A DNA stretch of 41,999 nt from contig CANDYU010000008.1 in assembly GCA_947425245.1 (NCBI GenBank), positions 1 to 41,999 on the forward strand, read 5' to 3'. The position numbers and the translations under genes were made by a program. Source of the DNA: an uncultured Candidatus Saccharibacteria bacterium (GTDB lineage: Bacteria; Patescibacteriota; Saccharimonadia; Saccharimonadales; Saccharimonadaceae). The notes below the pieces were generated by a model. The model was not told where the DNA came from. It ran no database searches and saw nothing but the letters and a program-made list of their open reading frames with translations. Each line of letters opens with the position of its first letter. Within the stretch, counting starts at the first letter, position 1. Shown here piece after piece: positions 15,521 through 24,600 of the stretch.

Positions 15521-17020
15521 CTAGTTGCTATAACTCCCTAGTGTGACATTAATACTACGTTCTTTGCCGTCACGAAGGATGGTAAGCTGTACGGTGTCGC
15601 CCGGTGTGTATTCGCCGAGGAGGGTAGAGACAGAGCTGGCATTGCTAACCTTGAAACCGTTGATTTTGGTGATAATGTCTTTATCTTTGAGACCGGCTTT
15701 TTCGGCGGGGCTGTCCTTAATGATGGCGGAATATTGGGCGGAACTGTAAACATAGGCACCGGAAGAGACGGGGAGGTTGTAAGATTTGGCGATGGCGGGA
15801 GTGATGTTGATATAGTAGACACCAAGGTAGGCACGATTGAGTTTGCCGGTGGCGATGAGGCTATTCAACATGCCCTTGACACTGGAAATAGGAATGGCAA
15901 AACCAATACCGTCGGCATCGCTGCTGGTAGCAGTGTTAATGCCGATTACTTCGCCAGCAGCATTGACTAATGGCCCACCAGAGTTGCCGGAATTGATGGC
16001 GGCATCAGTTTGAATCATGTCAACTAGACTTTCAGAAGCAGAATAATCGCTAGACATAGCAGTAATGGAACGGCCGATACCGGAGATAATGCCGTAAGTA
16101 ATGGTGTTTTGGAGCTGGCCAAGGGCGTTGCCAATGGCGATGACTGGCTGGCCGGTGGTGATAGTTTTCGAGTCGCCGAGTTTGACTGGGGTGAGGTTGC
16201 TGGCGTTTTTGATTTTCAGGAAGGCAATATCATTAGTCGGGTCGGTGCCAACTAGCTCAATGTCGTCATAAGTGGTGCCGTCATCCAGGACGATTTGGAC
16301 GGAAGTGGCTCCTTCGATAACATGTTTGTTGGTAAGAATATATCCTTCTTCAGTAACAATCATACCGGTGCCAGCTGCGGTGGAAGTGGTGGCCATACCG
16401 ATGAAGTTTGTGCCACGGATTTCTGTAACGATAGAAACTACTCCAGGGGTGACCTTGATGGCAACGTCAGCGATAGATCCTTCGATAAAGTTGGCAGCGT
16501 TACCATCGCCGTTAGGATAATTAAAAGTGATTGGTGTATCTCCACGCGTAAAATCCCAGATGCAGTAGGCTAAGCTGGCACAGGAAGTAAGGAGTGAAAC
16601 GATAAGAAGGCCGATAATAATTGAGCGAAAAACAAGGTCGGAAGAATGGGATTTGGAGGTTTGGATCTTCTGCTGTTGTTTTTGTTGCTGCTTCTGCTGT
16701 TTGCGAGCGGCTTTATTGGTGAGTATTTGGGCCTTTTTGGCGGTCTTAGCTTCAAGTTTCTGGGTTTTCTTGGCTGCTTTTTCCTCAAGCTGCTTGACTT
16801 TCTGGGCGTTTTTGTCGGAAGCGGATGAAGTGGACGAAATATTGTCGTTTCCTGGTTTTTGAGTAGGGTTGGACTTTGGCTTTGTTGTTTTAGTTTCTGA
16901 AGTTTCAGGTGATGACTGATCGTTGGTTGCTGTTTCGGTCGGATGTGGCTGTTCGGTGATTATTGTGGAATCGGTTGGGCTATTTTCGTTGGTGGTGGTT
17001 TCGGTTAAAGTTTTGCTCAT
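15521..17020 (-). CDS. Membrane-anchored HtrA/DegP-type serine protease with PDZ domain
   Basis: The 499-aa protein has a Ser/Thr-rich N-terminus (1-70), then a Lys/Gln-rich coiled segment (70-122) and one membrane span (about 131-155). The S1C protease domain follows, with the triad His233 (ILTNKHVI), Asp264 (TNDIAFLKI) and Ser347 (GNSGGPL). A C-terminal PDZ domain follows (AYLGVYYI to the end). The active domain would lie outside the membrane and degrade or refold damaged exported proteins. The start has AGGAG 6 nt upstream. It is the second gene behind a membrane protein (26 nt gap), probably one operon. The long charged cytoplasmic arm is longer than in typical HtrA. Confidence 0.93.
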   Translation of the reverse strand: MSKTLTETTTNENSPTDSTIITEQPHPTETATNDQSSPETSETKTTKPKSNPTQKPGNDNISSTSSASDKNAQKVKQLEEKAAKKTQKLEAKTAKKAQILTNKAARKQQKQQQKQQQKIQTSKSHSSDLVFRSIIIGLLIVSLLTSCASLAYCIWDFTRGDTPITFNYPNGDGNAANFIEGSIADVAIKVTPGVVSIVTEIRGTNFIGMATTSTAAGTGMIVTEEGYILTNKHVIEGATSVQIVLDDGTTYDDIELVGTDPTNDIAFLKIKNASNLTPVKLGDSKTITTGQPVIAIGNALGQLQNTITYGIISGIGRSITAMSSDYSASESLVDMIQTDAAINSGNSGGPLVNAAGEVIGINTATSSDADGIGFAIPISSVKGMLNSLIATGKLNRAYLGVYYINITPAIAKSYNLPVSSGAYVYSSAQYSAIIKDSPAEKAGLKDKDIITKINGFKVSNASSVSTLLGEYTPGDTVQLTILRDGKERSINVTLGSYSN

Positions 17021-17046
17021 AATCTTCTCCTAAATTAAAGTTTGAA

Positions 17047-17835
17047 CTAATGGATATTGAAACGCGGTTGGCTAAATCCGACGACGAGGACGACGATAAT
17101 TAATAGGCTGAATAGTATAGGTAAGACGACATTGGTGAAACGGAATTTGTTGCCGTGTTCGGCGAGTTCGTGATTAATTTCGAAATAACCAAAGGCTAGA
17201 ACGGAGAGGATGAGGCTAAGTTGCGAGAAACAAATGCCGGTGGTGCCGATAGTATATATAATAAGCCAGGAATAAGATAGCCAAGCGATCTCGCTAGCAA
17301 TAAGGCCAAAAATTAAGGAAATAAAAGTGGCATCCTGATTTTCGCCGTTTTGAACAAGGACGTGATGGGAGGCGGCGTAGCCGATGATGAAAGTAATAAA
17401 GGTTAAGATGGCTGGACCACTAATTGGAGCGAAAATACTGGCTGTGGTAGTACCGAGTAGGATGGCAGAAATAGCTTGGATAATGTTAAAGGTGGTGGAA
17501 GAGCGGGGCTTGATAAAGATGAGCCAGATAGCATATCCAGTAATGAGCATGATATGGACAGGTAGGAAGGTGGAGCCGGCAGCGTAGGCGAGAAGAACGA
17601 AGCTGACGCCAACAATAATATCAACGAGGCTAGAACGGAGGTTGAGTAACCAATAGCGGTGGTTAACGGCAAAAATACGCCATTTAGAAACAAAAACAAG
17701 AATGAGGCCGATGAGCCAGCTACCGGTCATAATAGTAACACCGATAGAAACCGTTGCCAAGAGCAGGTTTAGTACGATGTGTAAGACTGAGCTGAGTGCA
17801 TTTCGACTTTTACGGATAAAAATATAATCTGTCAT
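17047..17835 (-). CDS. Polytopic membrane protein, unrecognised
   Basis: About 262 aa, with seven or eight hydrophobic segments and few charged residues. A short N-terminal motif MTDYIFIRKSRNALSS precedes the first span. I see no CPBP protease motif or transporter signature, so I give no function. The ATG at 17835 is chosen because TGCTATAAT ends 6 nt upstream; a longer frame reaches 17964 through the promoter region. htrA follows after 26 nt. The two are probably co-transcribed, which hints at a role in envelope maintenance. Confidence 0.75.
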   Translation of the reverse strand: MTDYIFIRKSRNALSSVLHIVLNLLLATVSIGVTIMTGSWLIGLILVFVSKWRIFAVNHRYWLLNLRSSLVDIIVGVSFVLLAYAAGSTFLPVHIMLITGYAIWLIFIKPRSSTTFNIIQAISAILLGTTTASIFAPISGPAILTFITFIIGYAASHHVLVQNGENQDATFISLIFGLIASEIAWLSYSWLIIYTIGTTGICFSQLSLILSVLAFGYFEINHELAEHGNKFRFTNVVLPILFSLLIIVVLVVGFSQPRFNIH

Positions 17836-17841
17836 AGTTTT

Positions 17842-17850
17842 ATTATAGCA
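17842..17850 (-). promoter_or_regulatory. Extended -10 of the membrane-protein/htrA operon
   Basis: Minus-strand TGCTATAAT, ending 6 nt before the ATG at 17835. Confidence 0.7.
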
Positions 17851-17916
17851 AAAAAACTTAAACCATTCTTTAAAAGTGGAGTGGTGCAAGAAAAAAGTAA
17901 TATGAAAAAGCATTTG

Positions 17917-17925
17917 TGGTATAAT
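17917..17925 (+). promoter_or_regulatory. Extended -10 of lepB
   Basis: TGGTATAAT, ending 6 nt before the lepB ATG at 17932. Confidence 0.7.
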
Positions 17926-17931
17926 GAAGTA

Positions 17932-18573
17932 ATGGAGCCAAAACCAAAATTCTTTCAAAAGCACCCTTTGTTAAAGGATATTCTGAGTCTTGTAGTTTTT
18001 GTTGCGGTGGTGGTGGCTGGTACGATTCTTTTGAATGCATATGTGTTTAGGTCTTATAATGTAGTGGGTTCGAGCATGGAGAATACATTACACAATGATG
18101 ATCGAATTATTGTAAATCGGCTGCCGGTGACTTGGGCACATTTCTTAGGTGAGGAGTATGTTCCAGAGAGAGGACAGATTATTGTGTTCGCGAATGGCGA
18201 GGCGTCAGGGCCTTTGACTTGCGATGTACCGTCTGGTCAGGCTGATCAATATATTATTAAACGGGTGATTGCTTTTCCGGGTGAGCGGGTGACGGTGCAG
18301 GATGGAGTTTTGACGGTCTATAATGAGGAGTATCCGGATGGGTTTTTGCCAGATGCTGACACTTATGTTGATGAAAATAATGGTCCAAAGAAGTATTCTT
18401 CGGGTGAAGTGGACATGATTGTGCCTAAGGGCGAGATATTCGTGGCGGGTGATAATCGTGAGGGTTCACATTCGTTTGATTCGCGTTCAGGATTGGGGAC
18501 GATTCCCTTTTGCCGAATTGTAGGACCAGCTGCGGTGAGGATTTATCCTTTTGAGAAAATTAGACTTTTCTAG
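17932..18573 (+). CDS. lepB: Signal peptidase I
   Basis: The enzyme removes signal peptides from exported proteins on the outer face of the membrane. The protein of about 213 aa has one N-terminal span (about 16-36). The catalytic Ser is about residue 48 in VVGSSMENTLH and the general-base Lys about 110 in YIIKRVIAFPGE. The C-terminal box is GDNREGSHSFDSRSGLGTI. I chose the ATG at 17932, directly after the -10 hexamer, and not the longer frame. The stop is followed 3 nt later by the end of a minus-strand surface cassette. Confidence 0.95.
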   Translation: MEPKPKFFQKHPLLKDILSLVVFVAVVVAGTILLNAYVFRSYNVVGSSMENTLHNDDRIIVNRLPVTWAHFLGEEYVPERGQIIVFANGEASGPLTCDVPSGQADQYIIKRVIAFPGERVTVQDGVLTVYNEEYPDGFLPDADTYVDENNGPKKYSSGEVDMIVPKGEIFVAGDNREGSHSFDSRSGLGTIPFCRIVGPAAVRIYPFEKIRLF

Positions 18574-18575
18574 TA

Positions 18576-18827
18576 TTAGGATATCCCACCAGAACTAGGA
18601 TTGGTATAAGTATACCAGTATGGATCGGGTTCTGCTGATGTGCTTATTGAGGAACTGAGTATTCGAAAACCATATGCTGATAACATATCTTTGTTGTCAT
18701 AGGTGGTGGGTGATGCTGTGGCTGGCCAGTACCACCCTTCGCTACCGTTTGACCAAGGGCTAGCACGGTTGATGGTTATGCGACCGCTACGGACGAGCTA
18801 CTATAGCTTTCACTTCGTCCGTAGCGG
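18576..18827 (-). repeat. Divergent hypervariable cassette (copy B)
   Basis: Read on the minus strand from the shared boundary TCGTCCGTAGCGG, it encodes VRSGRITINRASPWSNGSEG, then WYWPATASPTTYDNK and so on to IS and a stop at 18578. It is related to copy C by VRSG at the start, TASP in the middle and a similar overall length of about 70 codons, but is otherwise very different. No start codon or N-terminal part is attached. It is probably a silent cassette. Confidence 0.6.
18784..18827. repeat. 13-bp perfect inverted repeat at the joint of two cassettes
   Basis: CCGCTACGGACGA (18784-18796) and TCGTCCGTAGCGG (18815-18827) are exact inverted copies around 18 nt. Each is the first 13 nt of one cassette, so cassettes B and C point away from each other. 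It could be a recombination site or simply two cassette heads. Confidence 0.85.
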
Positions 18828-19029
18828 GTACGTCTATCGTAATTATGGTTCTGTCCGATCTCTTGGCATCAATGGCTACGGTTGGTCCCCTACGGCTTCT
18901 CCGGTTCACTACTCCGGGTCAGTCAAATTAACAGGCTACTACCTCGGCTTAGATGATAGTGGTGTCTACCCGTCGCTCGGCCCAGACTATCGCTGGCATG
19001 CTTTCCCCATCCGTTGTCTGGCGTACTAG
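18815..19029 (+). repeat. Hypervariable surface-domain cassette (copy C)
   Basis: From the boundary the frame encodes VRSGYVYRNYGSVRSLGING, then YGWSPTASPVHYSGSVKLTG, ending in FPIRCLAY and TAG. It matches copy D (33567-33781) in length and frame. Differences cluster at about a dozen codons, many of them AAC or AAT in copy D and something else here. Upstream the frame stays open to 18703 but only by reading the back of copy B, so no intact gene is present. The conserved FPIRCLAY end suggests a C-type-lectin or FGE-like fold, which is inferred. Confidence 0.7.
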
Positions 19030-19093
19030 GTTAGATAAGTCGGACACATAAGTGTGCTTGTAATATCGTGCGGCGTAACTTAATAGCTGTTGC

Positions 19094-19120
19094 AAAAAGC
19101 CTGGCCATTTTGGCCAGGCT
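19094..19120 (-). terminator. Terminator after the gene remnant
   Basis: A 10-bp perfect stem AGCCTGGCCA/TGGCCAGGCT with TTTTT on the minus strand, just after the remnant stop codon. Confidence 0.85.
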
Positions 19121-19129
19121 AGACCGTCC

Positions 19130-19345
19130 CTAGTTAATCGCGATCCATGTAGGGATTGTAAAGTCGTCAACTTCTGTGTCGATCCCGGCGATATGCCAGG
19201 TCGCTGAGAGGTCGCTGTACACCCCATCATCGCTCATTTTAGGTCCATCATCCGGCAGAGCCGAGGTGTAAATTGAGAAAGTAACCCCGTCCTGGTTGAG
19301 GACTGGGGTATGTGACCACAGATAATGGCAATTTTCGATGGAAAA
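19130..19345 (-). pseudogene. C-terminal remnant of an unknown gene
   Basis: An open frame of 71 codons without a usable start reads WSHTPVLNQDGVTFSIYTSA, then LPDDGPKMSDDGVYSDLSAT, and ends TIPTWIAIN before TAG (19130-19132). The Asp/Gly/Ser/Thr-rich composition is like a phage or surface-fibre protein. A stop at 19346-19348 cuts it off. It has a strong terminator. With cassettes B and C it marks this stretch as a graveyard of surface-gene ends. Confidence 0.5.
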
Positions 19346-19366
19346 TTACTGGGGTAAATGGAAGAT

Positions 19367-19394
19367 TTGACAGGGCGACAATTTTTGAGATAAT
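19367..19394 (+). promoter_or_regulatory. Promoter of dus
   Basis: TTGACA (19367-19372), 16 nt, TGA extension, GATAAT (19389-19394), then 7 nt to the ATG. Confidence 0.75.
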
Positions 19395-19401
19395 AATACT
19401 A

Positions 19402-20466
19402 ATGGATGAAAATAGAACAGAAAAGTCAAGAAAAGAATGGTCGACGGCGGTGAATGTGGGGGTTTGGGGTGAGTTGCCAAAGTATTTTACAGCATTGGCT
19501 CCGATGGAGGGGGTGACAGATGTGATTTTTCGGCAAGTGGTGGCTCGGGCTGGCCGGCCGGACTTGTTTTTTACGGAGTTTACGAATGTTTCAAGTTTTG
19601 CGTCGGAAAAGGGGCGGGATAATGCTCTGGAGAGGTTAGAAGTGGTGCAGACTGATTTGCCGATTGTTGCTCAGATTTGGGGTAAAAATCCGGCTCATTT
19701 TGCGGAGTTGGCTGGGGCTTTGGAGGGTTTGGGGTTTGCTGGCTTGGATATTAATATGGGCTGTCCGGATCGACATGTGAACGCGGCTGGGGGTGGAGCA
19801 GCGATGATTCGAACGCCAGAGTTGGCGGTGGATTGTCTACGACAGGCTCGGATGGCGACGAGACTGCCAGTGTCGGTGAAGACGCGGTTGGGATATAGTT
19901 TTGTGGATGAATATCGGACTTGGTTGCCGACTATCTTGAAGGAGCAACCAGCGGCGTTGACGGTGCATCTTCGGACGAGAAAAGAGATGTCGAAAGTGCC
20001 GGCACACTTCGAGTTGATACCGGATATTATTGGGCTTAAGAAGGCTTTTTCGCCGGAAACGAAATTAGTAGTGAATGGTGATATTAAGAATTTGGAGCAG
20101 GCAAAGAGGTTGGTGAAAAGATATCCGGAGGTGGATGGGTTTATGATTGGGCGAGGAGTGTTTGAGAATCCATTTTGTTTTACAGAACATACGGCGACCA
20201 GGGGGGAGCTGATGGATTTGTTGCAATACCACTTGGATTTATATGACGAGAAAGATGCGGAGATTAAGTTGAGGCGAGCCTTGAAGTTGGGTGAAGGTGA
20301 GGATGTCGAGGTTAGAGGATTGGCGTTTGAACCATTGAAGCGGTTTTTCAAGATTTATTTACATAGCTTCCCTGGCGCGGTGGAGTTGAGAACGCGGCTG
20401 ATGGAGTGTCGAAATACAGCTGAAGTCAGAAAGATACTAAAAGAAGCTAGAGATCGAGAAGGTTAA
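19402..20466 (+). CDS. dus: tRNA-dihydrouridine synthase
   Basis: The FMN enzyme reduces uridines in tRNA D-loops. The protein of about 354 aa begins MDENRTEKSRKEWS and has the family markers ALAPMEGVTDVIFRQVV, DINMGCPDRHVNAAGGGAAM (catalytic Cys in GCP), LPVSVKTRLGY and FMIGRGVFENP. I chose the ATG at 19402 because it lies 7 nt after a promoter; the longer frame would read through that promoter. Its last 20 nt overlap the 3' end of the convergent PPC-domain gene. Confidence 0.93.
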   Translation: MDENRTEKSRKEWSTAVNVGVWGELPKYFTALAPMEGVTDVIFRQVVARAGRPDLFFTEFTNVSSFASEKGRDNALERLEVVQTDLPIVAQIWGKNPAHFAELAGALEGLGFAGLDINMGCPDRHVNAAGGGAAMIRTPELAVDCLRQARMATRLPVSVKTRLGYSFVDEYRTWLPTILKEQPAALTVHLRTRKEMSKVPAHFELIPDIIGLKKAFSPETKLVVNGDIKNLEQAKRLVKRYPEVDGFMIGRGVFENPFCFTEHTATRGELMDLLQYHLDLYDEKDAEIKLRRALKLGEGEDVEVRGLAFEPLKRFFKIYLHSFPGAVELRTRLMECRNTAEVRKILKEARDREG

Positions 20467-20866
20467 GACCAGTTTCGTGGTCGGCGAAGCGATCTACTGT
20501 GCCATTGATGATAGTGATAATCATTTCACAAGTAGCACTGACGACGGCACGGTTGAGGTGGCCACCAAAAACTGCACCTTGGTCGTTCCCTGCACTCATG
20601 TGGATATGGGTATAAAATTGTCCGTCCATGGTGTTAATTGTGCCGGTGAGGGAGACGATTTCGAAATCCCCTTGAAAATCATTGGCGTAATATTTCTTTT
20701 CGGCGGTGTTGAAAACGCCGACAGTAAAATCGTTGGTGGCACCGAGAGCGGTGACTCTGGCGAGTTTGATGTGCTCGGCGAGGGCGATAGCTTTAATTTG
20801 TTCGAGGATTTCTTCGCCTTTGTCGATGCGGGCGATGATGGTGCTGTCAAATTTTTGATATTTCAT
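20447..20866 (-). CDS. PPC/DUF296-domain protein
   Basis: The protein of about 139 aa is a single PPC (plants and prokaryotes conserved, DUF296) domain. It starts MKYQKFDSTIIARIDKGEEI, has LARVTALGATNDFTVGVFNT, and carries the hallmark THIHMSAGNDQGAVFGGHL with the conserved histidines. Bacterial members form small trimers and their function is uncertain; some relatives bind DNA. The ATG at 20866 has GGAG 5 nt upstream. TATAAT at 20890-20895 gives a leader of about 16 nt, unlike its leaderless neighbours. Confidence 0.85.
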   Translation of the reverse strand: MKYQKFDSTIIARIDKGEEILEQIKAIALAEHIKLARVTALGATNDFTVGVFNTAEKKYYANDFQGDFEIVSLTGTINTMDGQFYTHIHMSAGNDQGAVFGGHLNRAVVSATCEMIITIINGTVDRFADHETGLNLLDL

Positions 20867-20917
20867 AAAAACTCCGGTTATTTTAGACAATTATAACATA
20901 GCGAAGAGGTTGGACGG

Positions 20918-21472
20918 CTAGGAGAACATCTGGCGGAAGCGGGATTTTAGGTAGGAGTTAATCTGGTCGAGATTAAGCGGGGTTTCGTTATGGAAGAACT
21001 TAATAAGCAGACTCACGGCACCGTCGGTAAAGAACTCGATGTCGAGGCGAAGGTTGGGAGCACGATAATGCTGGTGTTTAGTAAGGTGGAAGGTGAGGTT
21101 GCGATAAAGATGATGCTTGAGGTGATTGGTGAAATCTGGGATATCGTTAGCGGAGGCGAGCATTTTATAGATGTCTTGGTGTTCTTTGAGAAAGATAGTG
21201 ACTTGGTCAAAGAAATCGTTAATTGAACATTCTGCAGAGATGAGGTTGTCACCGAAGAAAGTGTCAAAAATCTCCTCGCGAAATTCGGCGGCGACTTGGT
21301 AAATGTTTTCGTAGTGGGTGTAGAAAGTACTACGCGTAATGTCGGCACGCTCGGCGAGTTCAGTGACGGTGATATTTTCGATAGAATGTTTTTCGTTGAT
21401 AAGCTCAGCAAAGGTTTGGCGGATGAGTTTGCGAGTTTTTTGCGAAGAGTGATTTATGTAGTTGACTTGCAT
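20918..21472 (-). CDS. TetR-family repressor
   Basis: The 184-aa protein has a TetR N-terminal helix-turn-helix: RQTFAELINEKHSIENITVT, then ELAERADITRSTFYTHYENI. The C-terminal helical domain would bind a ligand or form a dimer. It is divergent from the MMPL exporter, with a 31-bp palindrome in between that overlaps its own promoter region, so it very likely represses both genes. TGTTACAAT ends 6 nt before the ATG, which implies a leaderless mRNA. Confidence 0.9.
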   Translation of the reverse strand: MQVNYINHSSQKTRKLIRQTFAELINEKHSIENITVTELAERADITRSTFYTHYENIYQVAAEFREEIFDTFFGDNLISAECSINDFFDQVTIFLKEHQDIYKMLASANDIPDFTNHLKHHLYRNLTFHLTKHQHYRAPNLRLDIEFFTDGAVSLLIKFFHNETPLNLDQINSYLKSRFRQMFS

Positions 21473-21478
21473 ACTTTA

Positions 21479-21487
21479 ATTGTAACA
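21479..21487 (-). promoter_or_regulatory. Extended -10 of tetR
   Basis: Minus-strand TGTTACAAT, ending 6 nt before the tetR ATG. Confidence 0.65.
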
Positions 21488-21496
21488 TATGGGATA

Positions 21497-21527
21497 ATTT
21501 AGACAAAATTGGTGTTTTTGTCTAAAT
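21497..21527. promoter_or_regulatory. Palindromic operator between tetR and the MMPL gene
   Basis: ATTTAGACAAAA (21497-21508) and TTTTGTCTAAAT (21516-21527) are perfect 12-bp inverted repeats around 7 nt. The position, about 10 nt upstream of the tetR -10 and 26 nt upstream of the MMPL -35, is where a TetR dimer would control both. Confidence 0.8.
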
Positions 21528-21552
21528 CTGTACATTGTCAAGAAATCTGTTC

Positions 21553-21581
21553 TTTACTAAATCAAGAATACTCAGTATAAT
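21553..21581 (+). promoter_or_regulatory. Promoter of the MMPL gene
   Basis: TTTACT (21553-21558), 17 nt, TATAAT (21576-21581), with a leader of about 70 nt. Confidence 0.6.
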
Positions 21582-21658
21582 GCGGGAAGGTTTTGGGTCG
21601 ACTTCTGAAATTTGTAGCCCAAATCGATGGATAAGATTGTAAAAATTGTGAGGAAAAG

Positions 21659-24600
21659 ATGAAACGAATAACGGATTTTATTGTCAAGCGAAGAAATGTA
21701 ATTTTGGTGATTTTTGCGATACTGGCGGGAGTGTCGGCGGTTTTGATGGGGCAGGTGAAGATTAATCATGATATGGCGGAATATCTGCCGGAGACTTCGT
21801 CGGTCAGAATCGGCATGGATGTGATGACAGAGGAGTTTGGGGAGAGTGAGACGAGTAGCTTGACGGTGATGTTAAAGGGACTGTCGGATGAGGAAAAAAC
21901 GACTAATTTGGACTACCTGCAAGGCTTGGAGGGGGTGAATGAGGTGGCGTATGACGAGAGCGAAGAGTATAACAAAGATGGTTATACGCGGTATGTTTTG
22001 ACGATTGATGGTGTAGCGGATTCGGAGCTGGCGACGAATGTGTATAATGCGGTTTCGGAACATTATGAGGAGTGGAGTAAAGAGCGGGACGATGTGGATA
22101 GCATGGCAGTGATGGGTGGTGAAGTGGCGGGGCAGAATCAGGAAGTTTTGCCGACATGGATTTTAGTTTTGGCTGTGGGGTGTGCATTTGTGATTTTGGT
22201 TGTGATGAGTGAATCTTATGTGGAGCCGATTCTATTCTTGCTGACGATTCTGATTGCGGTGTTGCTGAATAAGGGGACGAACTTGATTTTTCCGAGTGTT
22301 TCAAACATTACGGATTCGATTACGGCGATTTTACAGTTGGCGTTATCGATGGATTATTCGATTATGTTGATGGAACGTTATCGTCAGGAGAAAGAGCATG
22401 AGCCGGACAAGGTAGAGGCAATGAAGAAGGCTTTGCACCATGCCTTCACGGCGATTTCTAGTAGTTCGATTACGACGGTAGTGGGGCTTTTGGCACTAGT
22501 ATTCATGAGCTTTACGATTGGGCGGGACATGGGTTTGGTTCTGGCGAAGGGCGTGTTGTTTAGCTTGATAGCGATTTTTACCTGTTTGCCAGGGTTGATC
22601 TTGCTCTGTGACAAGTTGATTACGAAGACGAAAAAGAAGAGTCCGAATATTAAATTGACCTGGCTGGGTAAGGTGGCACATAGCGTGCGGTTTGGGGCGA
22701 TTGTGGTGTTCTTGGTGGTGTTTGGAACGAGCTTCTTGTTGAAGGGAAATCTAGGGATTTTGTATACCGATGCGGGCAGTGATGAGATTAGTGAGGTGTT
22801 TGGTGAAGATAACCAGATGGCGGTGTTATATCGGGGTGAGGATGAGGAGCGAGTAGCTGAGTATTGTCGTAGTTTGACAGGGCGAGATGAGCTAGGCAAG
22901 GTGCTTTGCTATGGCAATACAATTGGCGAGAGATTGGCGGTGGAGGGGTTACCGGACAAGATGGATGAGTTGGGGGCGAAAATGGATATCGAGGACTATA
23001 TGCTGAAAATAGTCTACTATCATTATTATCATGGTGGACGGAGTGGCAGCATGACATTGAACGAGCTGGTGAACTTTGTGCAGAACGAGGTGTATAGCAA
23101 TGAGAAAATGGTGGAGCATATTGACTCCGAAATGCGGAATGATATTACGAAGATTAGCGAATTTGCAAGTGTTGAGGCGGTGAGTTGGAAGCGAAGTGGA
23201 GCTAACTTAGCTCAGACGTTGGGGATTGAAGCGAGTAGTGTGCAGGATTTGTTAGTGTATTACAATTCAAAGCGAGTGGCGAGCCGATTGAACATTAATC
23301 AGTTTACGCATTTTCTGAATACGGCGGTAGTGAATGATGCGAAATACGGGAGCAGCTTTGATACGGCGACGCGAAGTAAGTTAAAAACCTTGGAGCAGTT
23401 TTCGGGGGAGGCGTTTATTACGACGTCGATGGGAGCAGGTGAAATAGCTCAGGTTTTTGGCATGAATGAACAGGCGGTGGCGGGAATCTATCAGTACTAT
23501 GCTTATCTTGAGAGTATGAAAACGGGCGAAGTCGTAGAGGTGGCGGATGTGAAGTTGTCGGTGGCAGAGTTTGGAGAATTTGTTTTGGAGCATCAAGGGG
23601 ATGCTGCATTGGCTGGTAGTCTGGATGTTGCAACTTTGCAACAATTAACATTCTTGCAGGGAGTAATGCGAAGTACACTGGGTGGTCAGGTTTATGATGC
23701 AAAGGAAATGGCGGGATTACTAGGAATGGACTCGGAAACGGCGAAACTACTATATTCGTTGTATGAGATTCGGGTGCAGGGTAAGGCTGTCACGCTGTCG
23801 CTAAATGAGTTTTTGTATTTCTTGACGAGTGACGTTTTGCAAAATGCGAAATATGCAAGTAATTTTAGTGGGGAGGCGAGAGCGAAGATTTATGCGGTGT
23901 ATGGGATTGTGCAAGACACCTTGGCAGGTAAGCGTTACGCGGCAAGCGAGTTAGTGAATAGTCTATCAGCTCTAGCAAGTGGATTAGATCAGGACTTAAT
24001 CGAGCTAGTGTATATCTATTATGGTAGTATATATGATTATGATGCGGGTTGGTTGATGACGGTTGAGGAGCTGGTAAATTATCTGTATGAGACGATCCTG
24101 GCGGATGTGCGGTTTGATGAGTTTTTGGACGAAGGGATGAGGGGTAAAATAGGTGATGCAAAAAGCACCGTTCAGGAGGCAAAGAAGTTGTTGGTGGGAG
24201 AGAACTTTTCGCGGATTATTTTAAATACTAAATTAGAACCAGAAGGCGATGAGACTTTTGGATTTATCCAGGAGTTACAGGAAGCCTTGCCAGATCAATC
24301 GACGGAGTTTTATGTGATTGGCGATTCGGCGATGGCGTATGAAATGTCGCAGACTTTTGGGGCGGAGCTAGATATGATTACGTTAATTACGATGATCTTT
24401 ATCTTTATTGTCGTTGCGTTAACCTTTGGTTCGATTTTGGTGCCGATTATCTTAGTGCTGTTGATTCAGTGTGCGGTGTTTATGACGATGGGGATTTTGT
24501 CGATGAGTGGCGAGCCGGTGTATTTTATCGCCCTCTTGATCGTGCAGAGTATCTTGATGGGGGCGACAATTGACTATGCGATTCTTTATACTTCGTATTA

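Noticed and set aside
18703-18814. N-terminal part of the 108-codon frame ending with cassette C
   Set aside because: The first 37 codons are the back of the minus-strand cassette B and have no ribosome binding site, so the frame is not an intact gene.
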